Assembly: GCA_905221605.1 (NCBI GenBank)
Contig: CAJNDS010002355.1
Coordinates: forward strand, 385,001-449,000
Direction: 5' to 3'
Source of the DNA: Symbiodinium natans
Taxonomy: Eukaryota > Sar > Dinophyceae > Suessiales > Symbiodiniaceae
DNA: 64,000 nt
The notes beneath the pieces are model-generated. The model was not told where the DNA came from, made no database searches, and saw nothing but the letters and a program-made list of their open reading frames with translations. The position numbers and the translations under genes are program-made. Positions 1-12,708 of the stretch are shown in pieces; position 1 is the stretch's first letter; every line of letters begins with the position of its first letter.

Positions 1-197
1 CGGTGTGCTCCTAAATTGCCGGACAATCCACATCCTGCTGGAAGGTACCAAGTACTGCACTTGGGACTCTGCCCTGCCTCGACTTGCTCTGTTGGGGTTC
101 CGGCCACCTCAGCTCCCGGGCGTGCCCTGGCAACAGATGCGTTCTGCCTCGCTGCATGAGTGGCTTAGGGGTCCAGGCTCGGGGTCTGCTAAATGCT

Positions 198-256
198 TTG
201 GGTTTAGGGTTTAGGGCTTAGGGCTTAGGGCTTAGGGCTTAGGGTTTAGGGTTTAG
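198..256 (+). repeat. TTTAGGG/CTTAGGG tract
   Basis: About eight heptamers, mixing the plant/alveolate telomere unit TTTAGGG with GCTTAGGG variants. It is interstitial, not a chromosome end. Confidence 0.9.
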
Positions 257-544
257 GGGGCCTACGACGAGTAAGCTTGCTATGAGTAGTCAAATTGCAG
301 CCTTTTGCACTCAAAGTTCGCCGCAGCCCTACACTCAGCCCTACATTCCCAAACTCGGCCTTGCACATGAAGAGCTGGCTCTTCTCAGAATAGTGCATTC
401 CTACTACATGCCTACCGAATTCTTGGGGTTCCCCTTTTTGTAGGGTTCCCTTCTAACCCTAAAGCCTAAAGCCTACCGAAACGAAGGTTACCTTGCTCTA
501 CTGGGCCGCTTGACGAATGCAACGCTGAGCGTGCCTTGGCGCCA

Positions 545-584
545 TTTTTTTTTTTTTTTTTTTTTTTGGGGGGGGGGGGGGGGG
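545..584 (+). repeat. Homopolymer junction T23-G17
   Basis: A run of T passes directly into a run of G, then into TTTAAGGGTTTCAGGGG, a decayed telomere-like phrase. Confidence 0.95.
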
Positions 585-2560
585 TTTAAGGGTTTCAGGG
601 GTAATTACTCTGAATTTGGGTTGTCCCTAGCGCGGAAGGGTTTGAGGGTATAGGTTTAGGGGCTTCGGTGCCTTTAGAATTCTGTCAGGATTTTCAGGTT
701 TTCGGGCATAGTTGGGGTGCTTTCACTTCGAAACACAAGAACCTCCAGCACCACAAGCACTTTCGGATGGCACCACAGGAGTTCACGGTTCACACGAGGT
801 TGACACATTGTTGTTGCAATTCTCCCTATTGGGCCTCCTGCCGAGAGAGAGAGCTCAGGGCATGCCGATTTCATTTCGACCTGGACCCTGATTGGCTCTT
901 CTTCTTTTTTGTGAAGGGGGGGTGGGGAGGGGCACAGTCTTCTGAATCCACTATTCCATAGAAGAAAGACGACCCAAAGCAGGCACTGCAATTGCGGGTC
1001 TAGGTGCATCCTTTGACAGGATGTCGGCCAAGCAAGAGTAAGCCACCCTATGGAGCTGCATGTAGAGAAGTTGCGCGTGTGGCATGACACGACTTGCCCC
1101 CCTTAAAGTGTGAAAGACGAGCATGTTCAGCCGGAGGCTGCATTTCAGAACAACTCGCGCTTTGGCATTTACGCTCCAAGCAGGCAAGGGTTCGACAGGA
1201 AGTGTTGGGATGACGTTGCTGTCGGAGCTTTCATTGCAGCTTGCGGAAGAAGATTGTCGCTTTTCAGTTGAACTCAACCCAAGAAGCCGTGATGGCAAAG
1301 CATCTCAACAGTGTTCGCGGGCAGGTTTGATCACACCGACGATCTGATGCAGGATCTTGTTCCCCAGCTTGTTATGGAGCACTTGGGGAGGGGGGGGGGA
1401 GGGGGTGGGGGGGGGGCAGTGCTGTTTTGAGCTCTTTCCCCTTTTAATAATGAAGCAAGAGGCATGGACCAGGCAGAGTGAGGGAGCTTAGTGTTCCGCT
1501 CTTGGGCTGCTCCAGGCAAGCCGTTCGCTTCCCCTATTTCATGGCTGAGTCAATTTTTGTCGTGGCTTCATGTCCTTTGCGGCCATGCCTACAGCAACTA
1601 CTGACGCTGCTTGTGACGATGTTCCCTGCAGCTTCTAGTTCTCAGCAGGGATTGTTTTAAGGGAATTAGATGCCTTGAAAGGGCATTTATTGGGGGGAGC
1701 CCTACCAGCCACTGAAACCCGAAGCCCTTAACCTAGACCGACTGCATCTGAGGCTGGCACGGATCACAGCATCTCGGGCGTATCCTTCAAGGTCACACGT
1801 CTGGTTTACGGTTAAGAGGGTGTAGTCTGGCCAGTGTACCGAGATCCTCATGTCCTGGGAGAAGGGCCGGGTTTAGTGGGGATGGGCACATGGACGCGTG
1901 CAAGTGATGGACTGACTAAATCGTTCTCGCTCGTGCATAGCAAAACCTTCGTGTCCACCCCCGAGACATGCTTCAGCAACGTCCTCCAAGCATATTTTCT
2001 GGACAAAACCTCATGTCTTTTCAGTCTTTATACCCTCATGCCATGATGGCTTCAACGATGCCTTCAGCTGCGATCACCTGTGGAGGATGCCTTTGGCCAT
2101 TGGCTGTCCGGGGCTCCCACACGCTTTGTGGCCGCCAGCTGTGCAGGGCTTCCATGTCCAAGCGGACAGGAGGCGGGGCATTTTGCGGGTTTGGGGTTTT
2201 TAGGGCCTGATTCGACAAAGCTTTTCTGCAGGGCTTCCGTCCACGGTTCTATCCGTATTGCGCGTGGGGACATTATAGTCACGTGAAACTAACTGTTATT
2301 TTGCAGCTTAACATGTTCTAGGGCTCGCGGCGTAGGGTTTGGCGTTTAGGGTATGCAGTTCATGCTGCCCGCGATATGCTAGCCAACTACAGGCTACTTC
2401 AGCGGCTAAGCAGAGACTTATCTCCCTCAATGTTATGTGACCCTTTTGGGCCTCCATGAAGAGTCTGTTTGCTCTGGGCAAGGCGGACGCACGCGCACTG
2501 ATCGTGTGATGTGGAGCAGCAAGGGGGGAAGTGATTCGCAGACCTTCTGAAACTCCAGCA

Positions 2561-2674
2561 TTGGGGACCAAATGAACCCTAAAACGGTTTATGGTTCATA
2601 TCAGCTAAAAAAAAGCACCTCCGCCGCAGCTCAGTAGGGATTATGGTAGTTTTGAGGTTCATTTGGTCCCCAAG
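2561..2674 (+). mobile_element. MITE family E, copy 1
   Basis: It starts TTGGGGACCAAATGAACC and ends GGTTCATTTGGTCCCCAA, a perfect 18-bp mirror. About 114 bp, non-coding. Confidence 0.8.
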
Positions 2675-2761
2675 GAAGTGTGTAGGGCAGAAAAGGTCGC
2701 CGCATACAGCAAAGATGTATGGCCCGTGGGCCAAGGCATTTGCCAGATGCTGTGGACCTCC

Positions 2762-2896
2762 CTTGAGGACCACATGAACCCGAAAGTTGGGGTCATAGAC
2801 CCTATACTGCTATAATCCCTGTTAATTGAGGTTTAGGGTTTAGGGTTTGAGGTATCTGAACCAGAAACCCTTGTAGGGTTCACTTGGTCCCCGAGG
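2762..2896 (+). mobile_element. MITE family E, copy 2
   Basis: It starts CTTGAGGACCACATGAACCC and ends GGGTTCACTTGGTCCCCGAG. A short TTTAGGG run (2829-2849) sits inside, so it was either inserted into or captured by the element. Confidence 0.75.
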
Positions 2897-3020
2897 TTGC
2901 AATCCGCAATTCACGTACAGCGGCGGCCAGTCGCAAAAGTTGTCGAAGCCGCCTGCGGCAGAATTCAATAAGCAGAGTCAGTCTTTGTACGGTGGCAGGC
3001 ATGTGGCGGCTTGACATGTG

Positions 3021-3125
3021 GAGGTTTACGTTATTTGGGGGTCCTTGCTGAGGTCCCTATTATAAGGGAATCCTACTATTTGCATATGAGGGCTCCGCGG
3101 TCCCTTATTTTCGTAAACCCCCATG
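3021..3125 (-). mobile_element. MITE family A, copy 1
   Basis: About 105 bp ending in inverted GGTTTACG / TTTTCGTAAACCCCCA. It matches the reverse complement of the copy at 16250, including TGCTGAGGTCC and GGGAATCCTACT. Confidence 0.7.
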
Positions 3126-3631
3126 TAGAACCGTACACCTGAAGATGCCAATGGACCTTTTTGTGCCTTATCTTCCTGCTCGGTGCTTGGCCGAAGCAGG
3201 TGTTTTGCTTGAGTCAGGGTCAGTTCGCCAGCATGCCCGCTCTACTTCATCATCTGCAGATGCTGATTTCAATAAGCATTTTCAAGTCTCCCACACTGGT
3301 GGCGAGTCTACGCACCCGCTAGGAGCGAAAAGCGGCCCAGGGGTGCGGCCAGGAGTTGTCGAGGCTTGCGCCTTCAAAGCTATCACAGCTCAGCTTAAAG
3401 CAGCCGAGGAGATACCCCAGGCGTGTTATGTGGTTCTGAGATCCTACACTATCCCACTCCAGGCTTCATCAAGAGTTACAAGTATGCAAAACCCTAAACC
3501 CTAAACCCTAAACCCCTCCCCAAGGTCGGTAACAAAAGCGACATGATGGAGGAACTCCAGGTCACGGAGGACGAGGGAAGGGCCAAGGCTCCTGGAGCTC
3601 GAGAAAGGTTCAGGACTTCGGGCATTCTCGG

Positions 3632-3832
3632 GTTTAGGGCTTAGGATTTAGGGTTTAGGGTTCAGGGCTTAAGGAAGTTTAGGGTTTAGGGCTAGGGTTT
3701 AGGACTTAGGGAAGTTTAGGGTTTCGGGTTTCGGGCTAGGGTTTAGGACTTAGGGAAGTTCAGGGTTTAGGGATCAGGCTTAGGGTTCAGGACTTCAGGA
3801 ATCCAGGGAAGTTTAGGGTTTAGGGTTTTAGG
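3632..3832 (+). repeat. Long degenerate TTTAGGG tract
   Basis: 200 bp of TTTAGGG units with substitutions, arranged in blocks such as GACTTAGGGAAGTTTAGGG that repeat, so the degenerate tract has itself been duplicated. A CCCTAAA tract lies nearby at 3487-3517. Confidence 0.85.
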
Positions 3833-4551
3833 GTGTCCGCGCTTTTTGCGCTGCCTTAGACGGAAGAGTGGGTGTGATGTGATCCAGGTCCTCAAGCTCT
3901 TGGGAATCTGGGTTTGTGAGTTGAAGACCTATGTCGGCTCCAGGGTTCAGGATGTTCAGGGTCTCGGGTTTAGGGTCTAGGGTTCAGGGCAAAGCTCTTT
4001 CAGGTTGATCCGGTTGAGGGTGTCAGGCTTGGATTTGCAGGTTGAGGGCTGCAAGGTTGCTTTTCGCCGGCAGGGGGGGTGGGATTAACCCTGCACCCTT
4101 AGCACTTCGAAGAAGGCACTTCGAGGATAAAGCTCTATGGCCCTATGAGGACCCAAACTCGGAGCCCTTGGTGCTAGAATCGGGGTCTGCAGATTTCCTA
4201 AGGACGGTCGTTTCCGGGCTCGGTTTATATGTGCTTACACGGCTCAAGGTTTGGGTTCATACCGAAGACCAAAGTCTGAAAATGATGCATGCAACTTGCA
4301 GCTGCTGCATGGACTGCCGTGGGATTTGTGGTGCTGGGGGCTTGAGGGTTGCGGGGTCATGGCTTGCGGTGAAGGTTCTAGGCTTTTCCGGACTATGCAG
4401 ATTGGTGATTCTACAGGGTTATACGGCTCATAGGGCCACAGGTTTGCAAAGTTGCAAGCCTGAGCCGCTCTGGGTGAGTGAAGGGGTACTCTGAACCCAT
4501 GGAGACGGAAGTCGATTGTCCGCTGAAGTCTTCAGTCGCTCGTTCTCCTCA

Positions 4552-4650
4552 ACCCCTAAACCCCAAGCCCCCTAAAACCCTAAACCCTGAACCCTGAACC
4601 TTAAACCCTAAGCCCTAAACCCTGAACCTTGAACCCTAAACCCTAAGACC
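4552..4650 (-). repeat. CCCTAAA tract with CCCTGAA variants
   Basis: Degenerate telomere-type units in the opposite orientation to the tract at 3632. Confidence 0.85.
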
Positions 4651-7020
4651 TCAACGGCAGCTGATGGCAGGCAGAGCAGATTGGAGCATTCTTCATTGCA
4701 ACCTCCGTGCAAGCCTCGGAAGCTTCAGGGACTAAAAGATGGGAAGCTAATATCCTGAAAAAACAAAAAGCATTATTCATTATAAGGGCAATATAAGCAC
4801 TTGTGTGAATTTGTTTTTTGGAAGGGCTCTTAAGCAAGTAGTAGATGGCTGGCATCCTGCCTGGCTATAGTTCTCTTCACGATGGTCTTGCTTTGCCCCA
4901 GGCGTGTCTTTAAGGTCGTTGCCATTTTTGTGGCCGTTGCAGACTTCGTCTCTACTGGATTCAAGGGTGGATGGTACAGAGCACCACTGAACGCCTAAAC
5001 TGAATTAGCGACGGCCATGAGCGAGGACTCTTCAAGTAAGGGTTTCCTAGAGTAACCTCTATGTCCTTGTAAAGGGGAGAATGCACCAACAATTAAGGTA
5101 CTTCTTCTACTACTCCAGGCACCACAGTTGAGGACAAGTAAGAATTTCGACTGTCAGCCGAGTCCGTACAGTCACCTTAGGAAGCGCAAAGTTCACGCCA
5201 ATCGAATCAACTAAAGGGGCCTATTTTTTGGTTCAGGGTCGAAGCCGGTGAAAGCCTGTTGATGTCGAAATGGGGTATATTGTGCCAGGGCTCTTGCCAT
5301 AACTTGCACAGTGGGCCAAGATCTGGTACTGTTTTAGGCTCCTGTGTCAGGCCAAGACAGCCGCCAACGTCGACATGGCGTCTCTTGGCGATGCAAAAAC
5401 TGTTTTTGAAGCCCTAAACCCTAAACCCTAAACGCTAAACCCTACGATGGCTTTCTGCGGGTTGGCTCTGTGTGAAAGAAATCGCTTCGAGTTGGAGCGT
5501 CAGATGTTTGATCGCTGTTCCTGGTTCAGGTTCTTGACTGCTGCGCAGAACCTCGTCGAAATGAGGTTGGGCCTTGGAAAGCTGGAGAATCGAAAATTGG
5601 GTTTAGGGCTTCGGGATTATGTACACACATATATATATATATAAATAAATAAATAATTATATATGCATATGTAAATTTAATGAGTTTCGGAAGCCTTCAG
5701 GGGCTTCAAGGTTTGGGCCCGCTAGACCACAAAGAGGATGTTGTGTGTTATGGACGTTAAGGGGGGGGGGGTGTTGCTCACAAGGTGCCCGGGGGGACGA
5801 GTCTTGAAGATTCTGCAGCAAAAGACATGATTCCCCAAAGGTCTCTCGTGTCATGCAGCCGGCTTCCCCTGAGAGAACCCCGACTTCCCAACACGGAAGG
5901 GCTTAGTTATGTTTACAGACAAGGTTTTTTTTTCATTGTTCTGTTTGGGCGGGGGGGGGGGGGGGAGGCCAGGCGAGGCGAAGTCTGTAAACCCTCAGCC
6001 TTATTAGAACCCGCAGCTATCCTCTGTTCCCCTCGCCTTGTAGCCGCCCATGGCTTAGCTAGGGCTTTGGGGTTCGAGGCGTAGGGCTTTAAGTCAAAGC
6101 CCTCAGCCCCCTACGCAGGAGGAGACAGAAAGCCCAGCCGAAATCGGCGGCTGGTCCTTCGGGCATTGGCGCATCCCTCGGTAACACCAATCGGGTAAAG
6201 AGGAGGTTGTTGTGCATTTGTCTCCTGTACAGCGATTGCACATCCTTGGGAGAAGGGCTCCCTTATCAAAAAGATCGCCCCCTTCATGGGACAAGGATTC
6301 ACAGGCTTGCTCACAAGTAGCTAGCTTCAAAGCAGTCGAGCATCTTGCCGGGTGACGGTGGTATCTAGAGCCAACTGCTCATTCTGTTCGATGTAGCAGG
6401 GACAGCGAGTCTGCCTTGCGGACCTAGTCGGTTTCTGCCGAAGAGCTAGAAGCCACACTACCGTCACTGTCGTGTGGGTTGCAAACGCTGTGACTTGAAA
6501 CAGGATGCCTAAAGCTTAGCTCAACACCTATAAGCCCCACAAAACAAAGCGAGACCAGCAAGTTCCGCAGTGACCCTCCACATAGACACTCCGCATTCGG
6601 ACCTGATAGCAGCTGCGCGTGCCACAAAAGATCACCCCGGAGAAAGAGAAGCAGGAGAGACTGCACCCCAATCACACGAGCAGAAAAGTTGCTGAATGTT
6701 TCAGGTCTTGCGCCAGGGGGTGCGCCCGGCGTCACACCGGCACAGCTTGTGGCTGCGTGTCTCTGGTTTAGTGTTTGGGGTTTAGGGTTTACAGGGTTTA
6801 GGGTTTACGATTTAAGGGTTTAGGGTTTAGGATTTACTCGTACGATTTAGGGTTTGGGCTTTAGGGTTTAGGGCGGGCGTGCTTCTGATTTTTGATTGGT
6901 TCTGTCTCAATGTGCCTTAGCAAGCTTCCTATTTCTGAACTCCCCGCCCCCCACGAACAGGGCTACGATTTCGGGGCCGAGTCGCTCGAATCAGCTGTCT
7001 GAATCAGACAGCTGTCCCTG

Positions 7021-7124
7021 AGGATCCATGTACCTATGTAGCATACACTCGGGCCCCAAAGCTACTATATAGGAACGCCTGCAAGGCCCAAGTATATGAA
7101 AATATGAAAGGTACATGGACTCTT
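7021..7124 (+). mobile_element. MITE family C, copy 1
   Basis: It starts AGGATCCATGTACCTATGTA and ends GGTACATGGACTCTT. The centre CTACTATATAGGAACGCCTG is shared with the copy at 57943. Confidence 0.7.
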
Positions 7125-7299
7125 GGGGTGTTAGAAGTATCTGTTACGCCGATTGAGTTGAGACGCTAGCCCAAAACAGGAACTTCGGGTTTAAGGTTCG
7201 GGTTTAGGGTTTAGGGCTCAGGGTTAGGGGCCTATAAGGTTGGGACCCCCCCCAAAGGGGCATGTATTCTGGGACACTTCCGAAAACCCTAGGAAATGT

Positions 7300-7382
7300 G
7301 GACCCCTAAACCCCAAACTCCAAACCCCAAACCCCAAACCCTAAACCCTAAACCCCAAACCCTAAACCCCAATCCCTAAACC
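7300..7382 (-). repeat. CCCCAAA/CCCTAAA tract
   Basis: Complement-strand telomere-like units. Forward-oriented tracts lie on either side (6766-6872, 7188-7225, 7517-7570). An open, coding-like stretch of about 35 codons follows at 7383-7498 (QAQQKKGNCCQGGANKNEPP), unidentified. Confidence 0.85.
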
Positions 7383-8089
7383 GGTGGGGAAAGCCCCTGG
7401 GCAGCGCCAGGCACAGCAGAAGAAGGGAAACTGCTGCCAAGGCGGCGCCAACAAAAACGAGCCTCCAAGGCTCGGTGTTGCTCTGGAGTTCAGGTTCTCG
7501 CAGGATCCCTCAGCTAGTTTTAGGGTTTAGGGTTTAGGGTTTAGGGTTTAAGGTTTAGGGTTTAGGGGTTACTGTTCTTCGTAGTAGTCGTGTAGGTTAC
7601 CCTGAACCATTTTTGAAGTCGCATGCTCCAGATTTGCAATCTGCAAGTTCAACCTTGTCGTACCACAGTAGCAACTACCAATGATATGCCCGTGCATTCC
7701 TTTTCAAGGCTGGGGCGAGGGTTTATGATCTTTTTGTGGATTAGGGGTATGGATGCCTTAGGGTCGCAGGTTTTAGCGGTTAGGGCTGCACCGAACGGCT
7801 TGAAGATTGTGCATGGACTGGCTGTCGATGCAAGTCTTGAGGCGATTCCGAAGGACCTACTATATGTACATGATTAGATTACGAGGAGAACTTGGGAGTA
7901 CCCAACAATCAGGTAGCTGGGGGTCTAGCAAATGGGGTATTGTGACTTCAAAGAATCCCCCAACCCACTTTTGCAGTGTGTTGTCTGGGCAGGATCGGTG
8001 GCCGCTAACCTCTTACCGCAAATGGATGCCCCTTGCTTTTTGCTGGTTGAGCTGAGCAGCCCGGCTATCGCATCTAGATAGATCTGGAT

Positions 8090-8980
8090 AGTTTGTCAGG
8101 AGCAGGGGCGGGGGTGGAGGGGGGGGGGGGGGGGGGGGGGTGGGTGGGGGGGAGCATATGGCCCGAAATGTTTGTTTGTGGCTCTTTGTCGGTCTGGTCT
8201 GCTTGTCTGTTCGCTTGCCCCTTATCGTGTCTGTATGTTTGTCGTGCATGTGGTAGGTCCCATGTCGCTGTCCGCTCGGTGTACAGCACACGTGTCCATT
8301 TGCGTGTCTGTTGATGCGCATGTACTGTGAAATCTGCTTCTACTTCCCATATCCATACGCATATATATATATATATATATACATACATACATACATACAT
8401 ACATACATACATACATACATACATACATACATACACACACATACATACATACATACATACACAAATGTGCTCGTGCAGTTGGGCATCGGGATGCACAAGC
8501 GTATGCGTGCATGTATTGTGCATGTATATGCAGATGTATGTGTTTGTGTGTAATTTCAGGTACATGTATATGTATGTGTATCGGTATCTCTACATAAACG
8601 TACATTTACATGCATATTCAGTTATATGTATATGCATATGTTCATTTGTGCATGTGCATGTGTGTTCTTGCAACATGTGTTTACAGATGGTATATGCATG
8701 CATACGCATACACACACTTGCCTCCTTCCATGTGCACATTACAGAGTGCAGGACAGCATTTTGTGCCGGTTGACAAAGACGCCAACAAACGTGGATGCAC
8801 ATCAGGAATGCAACAGATGTGGATATGCACGCATACATGCATACATGTGTGTCTACATACATTCGAGCATGCACGGGCTTGTACGTACACGTACATGCGC
8901 ACGTACATACAACAAAAGCACACACACACACACACACACACACCAACAGACATGTATATCTACTCGTACATGAGCTCATG
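8090..8980. repeat. Microsatellite block: poly-G, TA, CATA, CA
   Basis: Poly-G (about 8117-8140), (TA)n and (CATA)n (8360-8460), a long stretch of TGTATATG/CATGTG-rich sequence and (CA)n (8921-8942). Long open frames here encode low-complexity Tyr-Ile-His-Thr strings and are not genes. Confidence 0.9.
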
Positions 8981-10073
8981 CTGCCTCATGCCTGCCTGCA
9001 TACTTGTTAAGACTTGGTTCAGGAATTGAGCAGGCTGTTGACACTGGTTGCAGCTTTTGCGTGTGACTACGCTTCCACATAGCCAGAAGAAGCATGCCGT
9101 GGCAAAGGGCGGTCAACCAATTCCAGACGGGGATTTCTGAAATTTAGGGTCCCCTAATCCTTTCAAGAGGTGTATATGGGCCATGGGGATATGAGGTGCC
9201 TAATTCCTGACTTCCCTACCAGAACTGGTAAGATTCCTCTGAGGAATCCCCGAGCCAAGTTGCTCCATGAGAACCCCGAAGGGTCCGAGTACAGCACCGA
9301 CATCGGGTTTCTGGCGAAATCACAGGCAGTTGGCTACAGAACCTTCTGTACGTAAGTACCCCTACTTTCCTAAGAGATGACATATTGTTTGGTTGGCTTC
9401 TTAGGTTGGGGCTTGAACATGACACAACTCCCTCATGAGCGTTTGCATGTTTGAAGCATAAATGATGTCCGCGGATGTTCGCGGGTTTGTTTGAAACATC
9501 TGTAAGATTTTGGAATCATGCGGCTGTCTACATGTTTGCGCCCACTGCGCCCACCAGAACCAGAAGCCTTTGACGGTTCTAGGCAAATGCGCCTATCGTG
9601 CAAAAAGCGAAGTTCGAGATATATAGCGCGCAGCAAATAAATCGCGATGCGAGCCAGATACCAGGCCATCCCCATCGATTCAGCTTGGAAGTGCGGGCCC
9701 ACTCGTGGCTTCGAAGCCTTTCATTGGGCTCTAGAGGGGTGCCGATGCAAGCCGATGCTTCCGATGAAGCGCTGGTTGGTTTGTGATGTCTGGGACGCCC
9801 TCAAAACAGCCTGGTATGCCTTTGTAGTTGGGGGGGTTCAAGTTAGAGAGAGAGAGAGAGAGAGAGCGTCCTCGAAGCAAGGAGGGGTGTGTGTGTGTGT
9901 GGTTGTGTGTGTTTGAAGGAATGACGGACATGAATGAATGAACGAATGAGTGAATGAGAAGAGCAGTGTGCATCTGCGTGCGAGAAGACCGTTATGCAAA
10001 CGCATGCAGGGTGGAGAAGCCCTTAGTTAGCCCCACTATAATTCCTGAGCCTGATATTCCAGCTCAACTACAT

Positions 10074-10210
10074 CCTTACCTGGAGGTTCAGGGCTTGGGT
10101 ATATGTAGGGTAGCTATATGCAGGGTTAGGAGTAGGATAACTCTAGCTACAACCTTATTTAGGGTGCATATATGACCCTACTTCTAGGTACCCATGAACC
10201 TCCAAGTAGC
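10074..10210 (+). mobile_element. MITE family D, copy 4, diverged
   Basis: The right end TACCCATGAACCTCCAAGTA is well kept. The left end (TACCTGGAGGTTCAGGGC) is diverged. The interior is unlike the other copies. Confidence 0.5.
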
Positions 10211-12644
10211 CTCCACCAAGGGGCTCCTCCAAGGGGCCTTTCCTTCCCCAAACTCGTCTTTGGGGGTGCGTTTGGAAGTGCTTGCCACCCGATAAGCCCA
10301 GTCAGAGCCGACTGTTGCGGACTTGCGGGGGGCAGAAGACTCCTCACACATCTGGCATCTCCCTAATACCTTCAAAGTTTCGGTTGTAGGCTGCGTGAGT
10401 TCTCGGAAAGAAGTAGGAAGGGAAAAGCAAGGGTCCTCGGAATGCCTGCCGAAAAAACAAACAAACTCTGAATTGTGTCCTTTGATGAGACACATTGAAC
10501 TGCTAGTATGCGAAGAACCAACGTATATAGCTTGTATGCATGTATTTGCATACTAGGACCGAGAGTAGGCCCTTTTTTTCCTTTTTTTAGGGTTGGGGTT
10601 CCCTTATAATCTCCTTAAAACCAAAAAGGCACCCTTTTATTCCTAGGTTACTCCCGGGTCTAGCATATACGTATATTTGTATGTATGTAACTGTGACAGG
10701 TGCTGGGTTGATGAAGACCGAAGCCTGTAAGAAGAGTGGAGCCGTTTCCCGCAAGTCAAAGCTTCTGAGACCACTAGCTTTCATGGACGCGACAGATGCC
10801 CGGCTGTGATTCCCAGATGGTTTCAATGGCGTAATGGCCGTGCTTCTCAAGGGGTGCGCTAATGTAGTAAGTAGTCTTTGTTCGGATGCTGTTGCAAGAT
10901 TGCCAGGCTTAACTCGCCAGTTCACCACAGCGTAGAAAATCGCTGTGAATGCGGGACGCGAGAGGTCCGACATTGCTCGCACTTGTAGGAGTGGGGAGTG
11001 GTCGGAAGACAGACCATGCAACCGGATGCCTTATCAACGGTTACAAGGGCCTTTGCCAGAATCACATCCATCCCACGCATTCATTTGCACTTCGAATATT
11101 CACAACTACGTGCTCCTCCTCATGTACGTAGTTGTGTTTTGAGAGCATCCCACTTAGGGGCGTTTTTGGATTTCTTAAAGGCTGGAGACACAGTCTAGCA
11201 GTGCAGCAGCTGAAGCCTTGGTAGTGTAGTTGCACGCAAAGGAGTTGCTTGCATGCCCGAGAACCTAGACTCTCTCAGTCGAGACTCTCAATCTGAAATG
11301 TCTGACACGCTGTAACCGCAGGAGCTCACCTGGAGCCATCCAATGACCGCTTTCACTCAGCAACGAATGTGGAGGAAAATCCTTGTCAGGGCGATTTCAA
11401 GGTCACAAAAGCCTAGATCCCACGCCGAAACCTCAGCAGCCTGTTTTCTGAACAGTTCAGGCTTTACGCACTTGGACACTGGCTTCTCACATCCCGTAGG
11501 AAGGCTCGCAGGGGGATGCCGTTGAATGTTGCGTCCGCATGTGACTGATGTGATTCGCAATCCTTACGTAGCTTAGCTTGCCTACGCAGTTCCCGTCTGA
11601 TGTCCCCTGTGAACCCTAAGTTCCTTTAATGTAGCCTCCGATTTCTTGCTGCTAGCCGACCTTTTAGGGATCTCTATGACAGTTTTTCCACGTGTTTTGA
11701 AGGGTAGCCAAAACAGCTTACATAGTTTCAATGATACGTTAGTCGCTGCCGCTTCTTCCTCCCAAGCGCCTGATTTAGGAACGTTGCGCAGGAGGAAACG
11801 TATACGTTTGCCCTATAGATACAGTACACAAGGACGTAAAAGTTTGGTTACTGGACCCTTCAGGAAACAATTAGTTTCGAGGTCCGAAGTATAGGGCTGG
11901 TGTGTGTAAAACCCAAGAGACTGTTCAAACAATGTTGCATCGTGGTTGGATGGGTGAGTAGAGCTTTGTTGCATTGGCTTTGCAGGGTTGCGGCGCTGAA
12001 TCGCCTGCCAACCATGTTCAGGAAAGTGGAATGTGGGGTCTCTAGGTGTAGGTTTTGGCGGTTCAAGCTGGCATTCCATCGGTCAAGACCTTCGCACCAT
12101 GTATTCTTCGACTCAGCTCACGCGCCAATGGCAGTGGCCCAGTGCTGCTCGTGCTGGGTGGCAGCCAAGGAGGGGACAGTATACCCCGAAACCCTCAGGA
12201 ATAACTCTGAACACCAAGTGCGAAGCCCCAGAAACATGCTCCAAAGCAGTTTCCCCAAAATGAGCTTGAATTACCACCCAAGGCTGCACTTTCGTTTGTT
12301 TCGGGTTCATGGGGTCTATAGGGATTTTAGTAAGAAAACAAAAGGTCACGGGCTCCAAGATTCAAAGGGCCCCTGCGGCATCTTCCCTCATCATCTAAAG
12401 CCCAAACAGCCATCGAAAAGCCTTAAACCTTAGAGACCCTCCCCCTGAAGACCTATAGACCCCACGAACCCCCACGTAGACTCTAGACCCTGAACCCTAA
12501 ACCTCCCCTAATCCCGCAAAAACCCAAACCGTAAACCACAGAGGACCAACCCCGGGGTTCGGCCAAGCCCGACATCGAGGGACATGCGGTCCGGCGCAGC
12601 CTTGGCGCAATAAACCTCCCATGAACCCAAAGCAACTTAGCCGG

Positions 12645-12708
12645 TTCAGGGTTTAGGGTTTAGGGTTTCGGGTTTAGGGTTTAGGGTTTAGGGTTTAGGG
12701 TTTAGAAT
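12645..12708 (+). repeat. TTTAGGG tract
   Basis: About nine near-perfect units. Further short tracts lie at 13320-13352, 13480-13512 (both CCCTAAA) and 13623-13670 (TTTAGGG). Confidence 0.9.

Larger units (their letters stand above)
1..2560. other. No identifiable gene; repeat-rich DNA
   Basis: Short open frames on both strands (up to 138 codons at 674-1090, minus) match no family and lack flanking splice signals that fit. A G-rich run lies at 1386-1418. I see no gene here. Confidence 0.5.
3126..7020. other. No identifiable gene; telomere-like tracts and weak ORFs
   Basis: Open frames at 3145-3504 (+, 119 codons) and 4042-4494 (+, 150 codons) stop in or next to telomere-like tracts and show no recognised motif. 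The first has balanced composition and could be exon sequence. Poly-G runs lie at 5761-5771 and 5951-5964. Confidence 0.45.

Noticed and set aside
8222-9029. Cluster of ORFs rich in Tyr, Ile, His, Thr and Cys on both strands
   Set aside because: They are translations of CATA, TA and CA microsatellites.
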